Positions 1-9,232 are shown, counted from the first letter of the stretch. The stretch: 64,000 nt of DNA from Microcoleus sp. FACHB-1515 (GCF_014696105.1 NZ_JACJPO010000027.1:1-64000), one strand, 5' to 3'. Numbers and translations: made by a program. Notes: a model not told the origin generated them from the sequence alone.

Positions 1-327
1 AAGATTTGGGTCGGTCAAGTTTCTGTTTCAATTAGTCACACATTGTCAAACCTTTGCTTTTGCCAAAGCATTTATGTACGGCTACTGTTCATCTCCTATT
101 TAGGATTGCTGTATCCCGATTATTAAGCAAAAATTAACGAATACATCGATCGAAACCGAGTGCTTGATAAATTAGTTCATCCATCAGTGAGGATAGTTTT
201 AGGTACGTCGTGACAATTACTGTGCATCTGATTCGTGATTCAATTGGTACGGCAAGGCGCGATCGATTCACTCAGTTTTGATTGCGCCCTGCATGAATTA
301 GGCCATTTATTTGGGTGGACTTGTGGC
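1..327. other. left-edge region without a recognisable gene
   Basis: I see no supported gene here. Frames that are open into this stretch on the plus strand are antisense to the DUF3531 gene that ends at 328 and have no recognisable protein character. The region is comparatively AT-rich and is probably intergenic or upstream of a gene beyond the left edge. Confidence 0.5.
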
Positions 328-783
328 CTAATTGTTCTCTGGGTCGGCAAAAGAGGGACGTTTGCGCGTGGGAATTTTCCAGTTTTCGTTTTCGCCGCCG
401 ATGATCAGGCGATCGATTTCGACAAATTCTTTGCTAAACTGCCGCAGCGCGTTGATCAGCACGTCGAGCGCAAGTGCATCGCTGGTTCCCAAATCAAACC
501 AGCAGCGTCCCCAGTTGCCTTCATATTCAAACTCGCCCATGTTGTGCATCAGCGACATCAAGCTTTCGTCCGCCTGGTCATCGTCGTAGGGCAAATAGCT
601 AATGTCCAATCCGGTATCTTGCACCTGAAGATTTTCGGCATTAAATCCGCCCAGCTTGCCCAAGAAAAACCACGAGTTAAACACTTCCTCGACGTACTGC
701 CGCTCCATTGCCGAAGGAACCGTGCTGAATTCCAGCCAGATCCACAAATCAAAAAAATCGCACTCGCGAAATTGAATTTGCAT
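328..783 (-). CDS. DUF3531 family protein
   Basis: This is a 151-residue soluble protein of the cyanobacterial/plastid DUF3531 family, function unknown. Family character is clear from the N-terminal stretch around FDLWIWLEF-like residues (here FFDLWIWLEF), the central EEVFNSWFFLGKLGGFNAEN-type block, and the MHNMGEFEYEGNWGRCWFDL-type block that follows. I chose the internal ATG at 783 because the family normally begins with MQ(I/V)QFRE; the frame is open further upstream to 834 but that extension is unlike the family. No membrane segment or signal peptide is visible. It stands alone, on the strand opposite to the small ORF at 912. Confidence 0.85.
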   Translation of the reverse strand: MQIQFRECDFFDLWIWLEFSTVPSAMERQYVEEVFNSWFFLGKLGGFNAENLQVQDTGLDISYLPYDDDQADESLMSLMHNMGEFEYEGNWGRCWFDLGTSDALALDVLINALRQFSKEFVEIDRLIIGGENENWKIPTRKRPSFADPENN

Positions 784-911
784 CAGTTCATAAAAAGAAA
801 GGGTTGATCTCCAGGCTAGCAGCGATCGCCTCAAGATTGATGAATTTCTGTCGAGGGTAGAAGCAACTTGGCTACAACAAAAGAAGCGTTTGATTTCTAC
901 AGATTTTACAA

Positions 912-1061
912 ATGTTCGATCGCGACCCAGTAATGTTCACGCTTGCGCTGATTGTGTCGATCGTTGCGACCGTTTTGGGCGTGAGCAATTTGATTTGGTT
1001 TATCGACTCGATCGACGCTAGTGATTCGACTGAGCAATCGATCGATACTGCTCCTCGCTAA
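912..1061 (+). CDS. candidate small single-span membrane protein (49 aa)
   Basis: A short ATG-initiated frame encodes 49 residues. Residues about 8-30 form one continuous hydrophobic segment (MFTLALIVSIVATVLGVSNL) followed by an acidic Ser/Asp-rich tail, the usual layout of cyanobacterial small membrane proteins. Its last 44 bases overlap the 3' end of pyrFE on the other strand, so part of the coding potential could be an antisense shadow. No good ribosome binding site is visible. I do not recognise a family. Confidence 0.35.
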   Translation: MFDRDPVMFTLALIVSIVATVLGVSNLIWFIDSIDASDSTEQSIDTAPR

Positions 1062-2439
1062 TTCGTCCGACCCGATGCAGCGTAGTGCTAATTTCTGACA
1101 GCGTTAAAACTGAATGCGCTCGATAGCCGCTGGCTTTGAGTCGGTCTTTCACGCCTTGTTCATGGTCAAGAAACACAACAATATCTTCTACGTTTAAGCC
1201 AACCGATTCAATTTTTCCAGCCCCTTCGATCGCACTCTTGCCGCTAATCAAAATATCATCCACGACTACGACAGTTTCACCGGGCACAAAGTTTCCTTCA
1301 ATCACGCGGCGAGTTCCATGTGCTTTGACTTCTTTGCGCGGAAAAATCATCGGACGATTCAATCGCAGCGCGAGTCCGGTTGCGGTTGGCAGTGAGCCAT
1401 AGGGAATTCCGGCAATGCGATCGAACTGCAAATTCTGCAAAATATCCGCATAAGCATTGAGAATCTGATGAAAAATTTGCGGATTGGAAATAATCTTTCG
1501 CAAATCAATGTAGTAAGGAAAAACTGCGCCGGATGCCTGCACAAATTCGCCAAACAAAATGCAGCCAATATCAAATAGCTGCACGATCAAATCTTGCTGC
1601 GGATGACTATCAGAATTTGGCAGATTCGACAGCCATAGATCGCAGCTTGAGCCGCTTTGTCGGACGCTTTCACGCACAAAATTAATCGTTTGATTGAGCG
1701 ATCGCACCTGCTCATTTAATTGCTTGCTTGCCAGCCAATCTTGCGGTATAGGAATCAACAGCCCTTCAGCATTGTTATTCAGTCCAGCCGCTAAAATGTC
1801 ATTCAAACTATCGGGATTTGCCCAAATGCTGCGAGCCAGAATTAAACGTTCTGGCGCGATCGATCGCACCTTTGCCATTACTTCGGGCGCAGTCGTTCCC
1901 ACTTCCAGGCCGACCTGTTCAGGCGTTCCCCAATTGCGAGCTTCTTTGATAATTTGCAGGTAGAGATTCGAGTCTTGCTGGATGGCGATCGCGGACATAT
2001 TTGAGGTTTTGCAGGTCACAAAAACCGCTTTGCCAGCATATAGCAGAAACGGCGCGGCTAAATCCTGTCCGGCATAAGCGCTAATCGTAATTGCATCAAT
2101 CTTCCACTTTCCAAATATTGTTCGCGCTAGCAATGTGCTGGTATTGAGATCATTATGTTTTGCGTCCAAAATAACTGGGATTTCTGGCGGAATCAGGCTC
2201 AACGTTTGCTCCAGCAGTTCCAATCCGCCCGCTCCGATCGCTTCATAAAACCCGATCGTCGGCTTGTAAGCACAAACCGATTCAATCGTCGCCGCAATCA
2301 CATCTTGCATCCAGTTTCGTAGCCCGTCCAAACTGTTCGCATATCGATCGGGCATCAGTTCAGGATTCGGATCAAGACTGACAAACAAAAGGCTGTTGTG
2401 CAGGGCGATCGATCGGCTGAGCTTGTCGGAGAAGTTCAT
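1018..2439 (-). CDS. pyrF-pyrE: bifunctional orotidine 5'-phosphate decarboxylase / orotate phosphoribosyltransferase
   Basis: A 473-residue fusion catalysing the last two steps of de novo UMP synthesis in the cytoplasm. The N-terminal half (about residues 1-260) is a PyrF barrel of the subfamily-2 type: it contains an LDPNPE start and the catalytic DAKHND segment. The C-terminal half (about 275-473) is a PyrE domain with the PRPP-binding loop VVVVDDILISGKSA and a preceding PRKEVKAHG segment. The order PyrF then PyrE is the reverse of the animal UMP synthase. The gene follows the glycosyltransferase gene by only 10 bases on the same strand, so the two are probably co-transcribed. Confidence 0.9.
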   Translation of the reverse strand: MNFSDKLSRSIALHNSLLFVSLDPNPELMPDRYANSLDGLRNWMQDVIAATIESVCAYKPTIGFYEAIGAGGLELLEQTLSLIPPEIPVILDAKHNDLNTSTLLARTIFGKWKIDAITISAYAGQDLAAPFLLYAGKAVFVTCKTSNMSAIAIQQDSNLYLQIIKEARNWGTPEQVGLEVGTTAPEVMAKVRSIAPERLILARSIWANPDSLNDILAAGLNNNAEGLLIPIPQDWLASKQLNEQVRSLNQTINFVRESVRQSGSSCDLWLSNLPNSDSHPQQDLIVQLFDIGCILFGEFVQASGAVFPYYIDLRKIISNPQIFHQILNAYADILQNLQFDRIAGIPYGSLPTATGLALRLNRPMIFPRKEVKAHGTRRVIEGNFVPGETVVVVDDILISGKSAIEGAGKIESVGLNVEDIVVFLDHEQGVKDRLKASGYRAHSVLTLSEISTTLHRVGRISEEQYRSIAQSNH

Positions 2440-2449
2440 TGGCTGTCGG

Positions 2450-3571
2450 CTAGTGTCTACTTTTTACTTCTAGCAGGAGATGGGCGATTTGCTGTTGAAA
2501 TGATGGGAAGCCGAAGCGATCGATCGCCGCCTGCCTCAGCAATTCCGGCTGATACAAAAGCGGATGAACAAAAGTGCGCTGCAAAATTTGAATAATCGTC
2601 TGGGCGATCGTCTCAATGTCAGTCGGATTCACCAAAACGCCGAGTTCACCGCTGCACAGCGCATCGACTGCGCCGTCACGATCGCCGCCCAGTGTGGGTT
2701 TGCCAGAGGCAATCGCTTCGAGATAAACAATTCCGAAGCCTTCTTGCTGACTGGGCATCGCGAACAAATCGCACAAATTGTAGTGGGCTGGCAGTTCCGC
2801 ATCGGGCACAAATCCCGCCAGCGTCACACTCGATCGCACCTGCAATCGATCGATCAGTTGCTCAATGCGGAATCGATCGCCACCTGTGCCCACCAGCAGA
2901 TAGTGGACGTTCGGAATGGCGCAGCGAATTTGCGGCAGGGCGTGCAAAATCTGGTCGTAGCCTTTGGCACGATCGATCGACTCCAAACGAGCCACCGTCA
3001 GGATCACGGGCTGATCCGCTGTCAGGCCGTATCGCCGCAGCAGATCGTCGGGCTTGGAAGCGATCGAGAAGCGATCCGGCGCGAACGTGCAGGGCAGGAC
3101 AATGACACGATTGGAATCAAGCGCTTGGGACAGCAGGCGATCGCGAGTGGTGCGGCTGACAGCAAGGATGCGATCGGCACGTTGCAGTGCGGCTTGCTTG
3201 AGCGGGTGACGCAAATTCCACACGTCGATTCCGTGCGCCGCCACCCAGTAGGGAACGTTGCGAAGCTGATGGGCAACCAGCGCGATCGGTGCAAAGTTGA
3301 CATGCGTGCTGATAATCAGATCGGGCGGATCAAGCAGGCTCGATCGCAATAGTTGCAGTGCAAACGCCGCTGTTCGCACTCGTGGCGGATAGTGTCCAAA
3401 GCAGAGCGGCTCTGAGGTAGGCAAATCATGCTTAATAAACACTTGAATTTGGCTGGTTGGCGCGATCGATCGAATTGCTTCGAGCAGACTAGTCGAATAC
3501 ATCTGGATGCCGCCTTTTGAAGCAGACAAAGCTGGAATCCAAAGGTGAAGATGCAGCGGTTTCAGCGGCAT
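2450..3571 (-). CDS. glycosyltransferase family 4 (group 1)
   Basis: A 373-residue cytoplasmic or membrane-associated retaining glycosyltransferase of the GT-B fold. The N-terminal GT4-type domain begins with a glycine-rich loop (SASKGGIQMY), and the C-terminal Glycos_transf_1 domain carries ILTVARLES and the E-x7-E nucleotide-sugar motif in EGFGIVYLEA near residue 290. The acceptor and donor are not predictable. It is the upstream gene of a two-gene unit with pyrFE (10-base gap). No transmembrane helix is evident. Length is normal for the family. Confidence 0.85.
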   Translation of the reverse strand: MPLKPLHLHLWIPALSASKGGIQMYSTSLLEAIRSIAPTSQIQVFIKHDLPTSEPLCFGHYPPRVRTAAFALQLLRSSLLDPPDLIISTHVNFAPIALVAHQLRNVPYWVAAHGIDVWNLRHPLKQAALQRADRILAVSRTTRDRLLSQALDSNRVIVLPCTFAPDRFSIASKPDDLLRRYGLTADQPVILTVARLESIDRAKGYDQILHALPQIRCAIPNVHYLLVGTGGDRFRIEQLIDRLQVRSSVTLAGFVPDAELPAHYNLCDLFAMPSQQEGFGIVYLEAIASGKPTLGGDRDGAVDALCSGELGVLVNPTDIETIAQTIIQILQRTFVHPLLYQPELLRQAAIDRFGFPSFQQQIAHLLLEVKSRH

Positions 3572-3896
3572 AGCGATCGATTCAAATCAGCAATAAATTT
3601 CAAGAAAATTTGACAAAGTTCATCTGTGAAAACTCTAAAAACCCCATGACAAAAGATAGATCTTTGCAGTTTAGCTTGGAAGTTCTGTCGAAAGACAGAG
3701 CAGAAGTATATCAATTAAAAAACGACAAAACTCCTGGATTAGCAGAGGTTTTGACGATCGATTGCTTGGCTAGTCCTTCTGAGTGAATCCCGCAAAATCA
3801 AAGGCTGTACTGTAGGATAAAGGCATTTGTTGGAAGATCCTTGGTTTCCAATAGAAAATTCTCTAAATTTGGTGTTTCTATTATTGAATTCTGATT
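3572..3896. other. intergenic region between divergent genes
   Basis: This 325-base stretch separates the divergently transcribed glycosyltransferase and DUF2294 genes and must hold both promoters. A TATTAT element at about 3881-3886 is a possible -10 for the rightward gene, without a convincing -35. A 46-codon frame at 3646-3786 lacks a ribosome binding site and is not called. Confidence 0.3.
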
Positions 3897-4307
3897 ATGG
3901 ATCAGTCCTCGAACTTTACTCGTGGGCAACTAGAGCGCACCTTGTCCCAGCGCATTGAAGCGCTCTATCGCAACCAGCTTGGTCATCGCCCAACGAAAGT
4001 TACTTGTCACTTATTTGACGAAAAAATTGCGATCGTGATGGAAGATGCCGTGACGCCGCCAGAGCAGCTTCTCGCCAGAAATGGACAGGAAGAACTGGCT
4101 GAGCAGGTACGCGACGACCTCGATCGCGTGTTGCAGCCGCAGCTTTGCGATTTGATTGGCGAAGTGTTGGGCGTAACCGTAAAAGAAATTCTCAGCGATG
4201 CCAAGCTCGACACTGGACGCACAGGGATGATTGCGATTCTTGAATCTCCGCCCTTGATGCGCGAAGCGAACTCAAAAGCGCCTCCGCGTAAAGTCGATCC
4301 GGCGTGA
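3897..4307 (+). CDS. DUF2294 family protein
   Basis: A 136-residue soluble protein of the DUF2294 family, widespread in cyanobacteria and some Firmicutes, with no established biochemical role. The family signature is visible in TRGQLERTLSQRI near the N-terminus, the LYRNQLGHRPTKVTC block, and the LGVTVKEILSDAKLDTGRTG segment in the second half. The acidic middle (EELAEQVRDDLDR) is predicted helical. It precedes the OCP-N-like gene in the same direction by 250 bases, with a possible hairpin between them, so co-transcription is uncertain. Confidence 0.8.
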   Translation: MDQSSNFTRGQLERTLSQRIEALYRNQLGHRPTKVTCHLFDEKIAIVMEDAVTPPEQLLARNGQEELAEQVRDDLDRVLQPQLCDLIGEVLGVTVKEILSDAKLDTGRTGMIAILESPPLMREANSKAPPRKVDPA

Positions 4308-4349
4308 GTTGATGGGATTTTTCCACACCTACGAATTTGGTCAAGGAAG

Positions 4350-4385
4350 ACTGAGGAAAGGGACACTCTTCCAGCCCTCAGTTTG
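4350..4385 (+). terminator. possible terminator after the DUF2294 gene
   Basis: An inverted repeat with outer arms ACTGAGG and CCTCAGT, plus partly pairing inner bases, is followed by a short T run. It would end the DUF2294 transcript. The arms are imperfect, so this is tentative. Confidence 0.4.
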
Positions 4386-4557
4386 CAATGCTTTTTACGC
4401 GCTGCTCTAGGCATCTCTCTCGATCGAAAGATGAAGCGTCTGTCTGTGTGCAGGCGATCGGGCAGTTTCAGCAGCGCTAGCATTTTGTCAAAATCAGCTA
4501 ACAAATCTGCCAATTGGTTTTTAGCAGCACAGTTTTTTGAGAAATTAGGAAATTCTT

Positions 4558-5055
4558 ATGGCAACCACCAACACTGAATTGAAACAAAAGGTTCAAGCAT
4601 TTCAGCGCTTGAGCGTGAACGATCGCATTGCCGCTTTGGGTGCACTTTATTCCCAAGCTTCAAGTTCGCTGTCATCAAGCAGCGTTTCTGCTTCGGATTC
4701 TGAGAATGTGCAAATGCTGCTTGATGCGCTGGGCGATGCCTATTCTGACGATCCGGCTTTGTTCCTGCACGATGTGCTGATGGAAAAGCAAGATGGCGTG
4801 GCAGAAGTTGCGCTTGATCCACATCCAAGCAAGGCAATGGTTGAACTGCTTCCCGGCAGCAGCAAGCCGCCTCTGAAGCGCTATAACGACCTCAGCGCCC
4901 ACGATCGCATGGCGTTCTGGTATCTGTTCGCACAGCGATTTGGCGATCGGATTCCGTCGTCCTACCAGCCTTCGGAAGAAGCGCAACAGTTCATTCAGTC
5001 GCTCGGCGGACTGGACATGCAGCAGCAAACCGAATTTTTGAGCGAAATTCTCTAA
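4558..5055 (+). CDS. orange-carotenoid-protein N-terminal-domain-like protein
   Basis: A 165-residue protein that resembles the all-helical N-terminal domain of the orange carotenoid protein and the free-standing helical carotenoid proteins. Supporting segments are FQRLSVNDRIAALG near residue 15, an FWY element at 120-122, and the C-terminal QPSEEAQQFIQSLGGLDMQQ stretch. The Ser-rich loop at 35-48 is unusual. It is divergent and I cannot confirm that carotenoid-contacting residues are kept, so it may be a non-pigmented relative. A good AGGAA ribosome site lies 6 bases before the ATG. A hairpin terminator follows the gene, so it is probably monocistronic or last in its unit. Confidence 0.55.
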   Translation: MATTNTELKQKVQAFQRLSVNDRIAALGALYSQASSSLSSSSVSASDSENVQMLLDALGDAYSDDPALFLHDVLMEKQDGVAEVALDPHPSKAMVELLPGSSKPPLKRYNDLSAHDRMAFWYLFAQRFGDRIPSSYQPSEEAQQFIQSLGGLDMQQQTEFLSEIL

Positions 5056-5078
5056 TTCGTCGGCTTGATTGAGTTGAG

Positions 5079-5105
5079 GCAGTCCGATCGAGGCGGTCGG
5101 ACTGC
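5079..5105 (+). terminator. hairpin after the OCP-N-like gene
   Basis: Perfect 9-base arms GCAGTCCGA and TCGGACTGC enclose a 9-base loop, 24 bases after the stop codon. The following bases are only modestly T-rich, as is common in cyanobacterial terminators. Confidence 0.65.
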
Positions 5106-5233
5106 TTGCTGCATGGGACTTCACAGAATTCTCACATCGATCGCGATCTTCGTTCGGTCAATTTAGGGCACACTAGAGCAGGGCATCTGGCAAGACCTAT
5201 TCATTTTGCTCTCGCGGAGCGACACTTTCAGCC

Positions 5234-5785
5234 ATGAGTATCGAGAAAATCGTTGAACAGGCGCTACAAGACGGATATTTAACGCCCTCAATGGAGTCAG
5301 AAGTTGGGCGCATTTGCGACACTGCTGCTGAACTGTCGATCGAAGAATATATGGCACTCGATCGACTCATGGGCGCACTGCTGACGGGCGAAGTGGTGGC
5401 CGTGCCGCGCAAGCAGTTCATCAACGTGATGGAAGAACTCGTTTTGACCGAGGCGATCGCCCGCGTTGCCGAAATTGAAGCCACCAGCGACTTCACGCTG
5501 GATTTGGGCGACATCGCCGCCTACGCGCTCAACCGCCTGCCGCCGCTCTATGCCACCACTGAAGAAGGCGCAGAATATCAGCGCAGTCGCGCCAAAGATG
5601 AACTGCAAGCGTTGATTGCCCAGCAGGTCAGCGAAGGCATTGCTCGCAGTCTCGATCGCCCCTCGTTCTTCCCCGAACGGCAAGTCTTGGGCAAAAATTC
5701 TGGCGATGAAGTGCTCAGTCAGGTCAGCGCTTTGCTGCAAGCCTACGCGCCAAAATACGAAGCTGATCCGGCTTCACCGCGCTAG
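5234..5785 (+). CDS. cdgR: ComFB-domain protein, CdgR-type c-di-GMP receptor
   Basis: A 183-residue soluble protein whose N-terminal two thirds match the late-competence ComFB domain. Recognisable blocks are IVEQALQDGYLTP at the start, the EEYMALDRLMGALLTGEVV segment, PRKQFINVMEELVLTEAIARV, and LGDIAAYALNRLPPLYATTEEG. In Anabaena and Synechocystis, proteins of this type have been described as cyclic-di-GMP receptors that affect cell size, motility or competence; that role here is inferred from family. The C-terminal 30 residues are variable. The gene has its own upstream region and ends at a very strong bidirectional terminator. Confidence 0.8.
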   Translation: MSIEKIVEQALQDGYLTPSMESEVGRICDTAAELSIEEYMALDRLMGALLTGEVVAVPRKQFINVMEELVLTEAIARVAEIEATSDFTLDLGDIAAYALNRLPPLYATTEEGAEYQRSRAKDELQALIAQQVSEGIARSLDRPSFFPERQVLGKNSGDEVLSQVSALLQAYAPKYEADPASPR

Positions 5786-5814
5786 CGGGCGCTCGCCCGG
5801 AAGTTAGGAATGCA

Positions 5815-5852
5815 AAAATCGGTAGAAGATTTACGGATCTTCTACCGATTTT
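5815..5852. terminator. bidirectional Rho-independent terminator
   Basis: A perfect 16-base-pair stem (5815-5830 pairing with 5837-5852) with a 6-base loop has an A run on one side and a T run on the other. It sits between the convergent comFB-like gene and bgtA-like gene and can serve both. Confidence 0.9.
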
Positions 5853-5876
5853 GTCAAGCTAAACAACGCGCTGAGC

Positions 5877-6656
5877 TTAAAGAATCTGGGAGAGGAACTG
5901 CTTGGTGCGATCGTGCGTAGGATTGTTGAAAAACTCTTGCGGTGTCGCTTCTTCAACGAGTAAACCATCGGCCATCAGGACGACGCGATCGGCCACTTCC
6001 CTGGCAAATCCAACTTCGTGCGTAACGCAAACCATTGTGATCCCGGTGCGGGCAAGGTCGCGCATTACGTCAAGCACTTCGCGCACCATTTCCGGGTCAA
6101 GCGCAGAAGTGGGTTCGTCAAACAGCAGAATTTTCGGCTGCATGGCAAGGGCACGCGCGATCGCGACGCGCTGCTGCTGGCCACCCGATAGCTGTCCGGG
6201 AAATTTTTGCGCCTGATTGAGAATGCCGACCCGCTCAAGGTGCTTCATCGCGACTTCTTCGGCTTTGGCTTTCGGCCAGCGGCGCACCCACTTGGGAGCG
6301 AGCGTCACGTTGTCCAACACGCTCAAGTGCGGAAACAAATTGAACTGCTGAAACACCATGCCGACTTCGCGGCGAATCGCTTCGACGTTCTTCACATCGT
6401 GCGAAAGCTTGATGCCGTCGATCGTAATGTTGCCTTTTTGATACGGCTCCAGCGCGTTGAAGGTGCGGATAAACGTGGATTTGCCGGAACCGGATGGCCC
6501 CATGACGACGACCACTTCGCCTTTGTTGACCGTCAGGCTCACGCCCTTCAAAACGTGGAAATTATTGTCGTACCATTTTTCAACGTTTTCAGCGATGATC
6601 ATCGGCTCTGGACGCGACTGATCGATCGATTCGGCCTCAGTTTGATATTGAGTCAT
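5877..6656 (-). CDS. bgtA: amino-acid ABC transporter ATPase (BgtA/AapP type)
   Basis: A 259-residue nucleotide-binding subunit of a polar amino-acid importer at the plasma membrane. It has Walker A GPSGSGKS (residues 54-61), the Q-loop FQQFNLFPH, the ABC signature LSGGQQQR and Walker [13 protein letters not shown], then the H-loop in VTHEVG. I start it at the ATG at 6656, which has a GGGAG ribosome site 12 bases upstream; the frame is open to 6749 but that extension is not family-like. It is the last gene of the natF-natG-natH-bgtA-type operon, 191 bases after the permease gene. In Anabaena BgtA energises more than one amino-acid system. Confidence 0.88.
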   Translation of the reverse strand: MTQYQTEAESIDQSRPEPMIIAENVEKWYDNNFHVLKGVSLTVNKGEVVVVMGPSGSGKSTFIRTFNALEPYQKGNITIDGIKLSHDVKNVEAIRREVGMVFQQFNLFPHLSVLDNVTLAPKWVRRWPKAKAEEVAMKHLERVGILNQAQKFPGQLSGGQQQRVAIARALAMQPKILLFDEPTSALDPEMVREVLDVMRDLARTGITMVCVTHEVGFAREVADRVVLMADGLLVEEATPQEFFNNPTHDRTKQFLSQIL

Positions 6657-6847
6657 TGCTTGCGTTTTCTCCCGCTTGGATAAGAATTGAGCGTCACCAA
6701 GTTGATTGAGTCTGGAGGGGTAGCTTGGCGATGAGAAAACCTGCTCCACAGCGACTCCAGATGCTTACGGCTGCTGATAAAGCGATCGCGCTTCATGTCA
6801 ACCAATATACACTCCCCCTTTAGGAAGAGACTGTTAAACCGTACACG

Positions 6848-8065
6848 CTAGCGCTGCCCCTGGTTCAAGGCATACTCAAGGCGGCGACTGCCCCACGACA
6901 TCGAATAGCACAGCACCCAGTACAGCACTCCGATGAAGAGATACACTTCGGCATAGCGTCCAATAAACGCAGGGTTGGAGAGAATCGATCGACTGATCCC
7001 CAACAGATCGAACAAACCAACGATCGACACCAGCGTTGTGTCTTGCAAAATCGAGATGAACAAGCCGACGATCGCTGGAATCGAAATCTTCAGTGCTTGC
7101 GGCAGCACGACCAAAGCCAGCGTCAAAGGTGCATTCAGGCCGAGCGCGTTTGCCGCTTCGGTTTGACCTCTGGGAATTGACTGCAAGCCGCCGCGCACCG
7201 TTTCGGCAAGGTAAGCAGCGGTGAAGAGAGTTAAGCCGACGATCGCTCGCAGGACAAGATCCGGTCGGGCATTGCCTGGCAGAAACAGCGGAAACAGATA
7301 CGCACCGATGAACAGCAGCGAAATCAAGGGAACGCCACGAATCACCTCGATAAAGAACGTCGAAAGCCAGCGAATCCCAGGCAGACTGCTTTGCCGACCC
7401 AAGGCAAGCAGCACGCCAAACGGAAACGACAGCACAATGCTGACCACTGACAAAAAGATCGTCAGCATCAAGCCACCCCACAAATTTGTCTGGACGCGCC
7501 GCAGTCCCAAGCCGCCCAGCATCAGCCACAGCGAAATGAAGAACAGCACAATCCACACCAACGGTAGCCAGCCCGCCAATTTTGGCTTAGCGCGACCGAT
7601 GCCGCGACCGAGCCACGCGCCTGCGAAGACCAAGGCTTCCGCCCCAATGATCAAGATTTTGTAGAAGACGGGGGCAGGCTCGATCACGGCAAGGACGGCG
7701 ATCGCTGCTGCGCCGATCAGCACCGGACGATTAAACAGCTTTGAGGAGTTTCGCGCAATCATTCCCCAAGTCAGGCCGAACAGAAGCGAAACCAAAGCCA
7801 CGATCAGCCACAGTCGCCAGCGCTGATTGACGGGATAGCGTCCTGCAAAGAACAGTGGCAAGTTGACGGGAATCACCTGCCACTGGGCACCATTGAATGC
7901 CCAGGTGACAAAACCGATCGCCGTCCGCAGCAGGATAAATCCGACGATCAGCGTCAGCAGCGTGTTGAACCAGCCGCCGAAAAAGTTTTTGCGTACCCAG
8001 GCGATCGCTCCGACTTGGGCAGCGGGCGGCGGCGAAGAAGAAGCAGGCGGAAAAGTTGTGGTCAT
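6848..8065 (-). CDS. natH: amino-acid ABC transporter permease (NatH/AapM/BztC type)
   Basis: A 405-residue inner-membrane permease of the HisM/His-Glu-Gln-Arg-opine family. The long N-terminal half with several membrane segments is typical of the AapM/BztC branch; the conserved C-terminal half has the EAA loop with AAYLAETVRGGLQSIPRGQTEAANALGL. It forms the transmembrane pore together with the permease encoded just upstream (6-base gap). The proline-rich start (FPPASSSPPPAA) precedes the first helix. The gene is the third of the operon. Confidence 0.87.
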   Translation of the reverse strand: MTTTFPPASSSPPPAAQVGAIAWVRKNFFGGWFNTLLTLIVGFILLRTAIGFVTWAFNGAQWQVIPVNLPLFFAGRYPVNQRWRLWLIVALVSLLFGLTWGMIARNSSKLFNRPVLIGAAAIAVLAVIEPAPVFYKILIIGAEALVFAGAWLGRGIGRAKPKLAGWLPLVWIVLFFISLWLMLGGLGLRRVQTNLWGGLMLTIFLSVVSIVLSFPFGVLLALGRQSSLPGIRWLSTFFIEVIRGVPLISLLFIGAYLFPLFLPGNARPDLVLRAIVGLTLFTAAYLAETVRGGLQSIPRGQTEAANALGLNAPLTLALVVLPQALKISIPAIVGLFISILQDTTLVSIVGLFDLLGISRSILSNPAFIGRYAEVYLFIGVLYWVLCYSMSWGSRRLEYALNQGQR

Positions 8066-8071
8066 CGCAAT

Positions 8072-9232
8072 TTACCGTTCCTTCAGTTGCACAGCGCGAT
8101 TAAGCTGGTTCATCACGATCGAAATGATCAAATTCACCACCAAATAGGTACTCATGACGAGCAAAATCACCTCAACCGCTCGTCCGGTTTGGTTGAGCGT
8201 GGTTTGGGCAGTGGAAAAGATGTCGGGATAGCCGATCGCCAAGGCCAAACTAGAGTTTTTCGCCAGGTTCATGTACTGACTGTTGAGCGAAGGAATGATG
8301 ACGCGCAGCGCTTGCGGAAACACAACCAGCCGCATTGCCAGACCGTTGTGCAAACCGAGCGCTTTCGCCGCTTCCCATTGACCTTTGGAAACCGATTGAA
8401 TTCCCGCTCGGACAATTTCCGCGATGAATGCACCCGTGTAGAACGCTAAGCCAAACAGCATCGCGCCGTATTCGAGCGACATCCGCAATCCACCGGAAAT
8501 CGTGTCGGGCGGAGCAGTCAGGCGGGGAAAGTTCCAGCCCAAGCCGAACAGGAAGACCAAGAGACTGACCAGACCGATCGCACTCAAAATCATCAGTTCG
8601 CGTTTGCCGTCCGAGCCTTCTTCGGACATAACTTTGGTGCGTCGCTGCCAAACGAGATAGGCCACGACTCCCCCTGCGACCAGGACGGCAGCAGAGAGCC
8701 ACGCCGCCAGCGTATTGCCCGGAAACGGAATGTAGATGCCTTTTTTACTAATAAAAATCGAGCCGGGAAGCCGAGCTAAGCCTGCACTGCCCGCCAGTCC
8801 AAAGAAAACGGCGAAATACCAAAAGAACAGTTGCAGCAGCAGCGGCGTGTTGCGAATAATTTCGACATAGACACGGCTGATGTTGCGGACGAGCCAGTTA
8901 TCGGAGAAGCTGGCGATGCCTGCAATCAAGCCCACAACAGTCGCGACAACAAAGCCAACCAAGACCAAGCGCAGCGTGTTGAAGAAGCCAACCGTCAGCG
9001 CCCAAGCATAGCGATCGTTCGTGGTGTAGGGCACGATCGTTTCCCCGATGTTGAACCCTGCCGACTGGCGCAAGAAATTAAAGTTGAGTCCGCGCCCCAT
9101 GTTGCGGTTCATGTTGCCATACGCAATCAAGGCAATGATCACCACAACGGCAATCACAATGACTTGAATGGCGATGCGCCAAAATCGATCGTCTCGCCAA
9201 AAAGGAATTTTTTCTTCGCTAGATACAGTCAT
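8072..9232 (-). CDS. natG: amino-acid ABC transporter permease (NatG/AapQ/BztB type)
   Basis: A 386-residue inner-membrane permease, partner of the next gene. It contains multiple hydrophobic segments, a long periplasmic/cytoplasmic insertion in the first half, and the EAA loop FIAEIVRAGIQSVSKGQWEAAKALGL-type sequence in the C-terminal half. I use the ATG at 9232, since the product then starts MTVSSEEK; the frame extends to 9271 with poorly conserved residues. A stem-loop at 9279-9315 lies between this gene and the binding-protein gene. Confidence 0.87.
   Translation of the reverse strand: MTVSSEEKIPFWRDDRFWRIAIQVIVIAVVVIIALIAYGNMNRNMGRGLNFNFLRQSAGFNIGETIVPYTTNDRYAWALTVGFFNTLRLVLVGFVVATVVGLIAGIASFSDNWLVRNISRVYVEIIRNTPLLLQLFFWYFAVFFGLAGSAGLARLPGSIFISKKGIYIPFPGNTLAAWLSAAVLVAGGVVAYLVWQRRTKVMSEEGSDGKRELMILSAIGLVSLLVFLFGLGWNFPRLTAPPDTISGGLRMSLEYGAMLFGLAFYTGAFIAEIVRAGIQSVSKGQWEAAKALGLHNGLAMRLVVFPQALRVIIPSLNSQYMNLAKNSSLALAIGYPDIFSTAQTTLNQTGRAVEVILLVMSTYLVVNLIISIVMNQLNRAVQLKER

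Noticed and set aside
235-807. 190-codon plus-strand frame
   Set aside because: It is antisense to the DUF3531 gene and has no family-like sequence.
3646-3786. 46-codon frame starting MTKDRSLQFSLEVL
   Set aside because: No ribosome binding site and no known family; could be real, but support is too weak.
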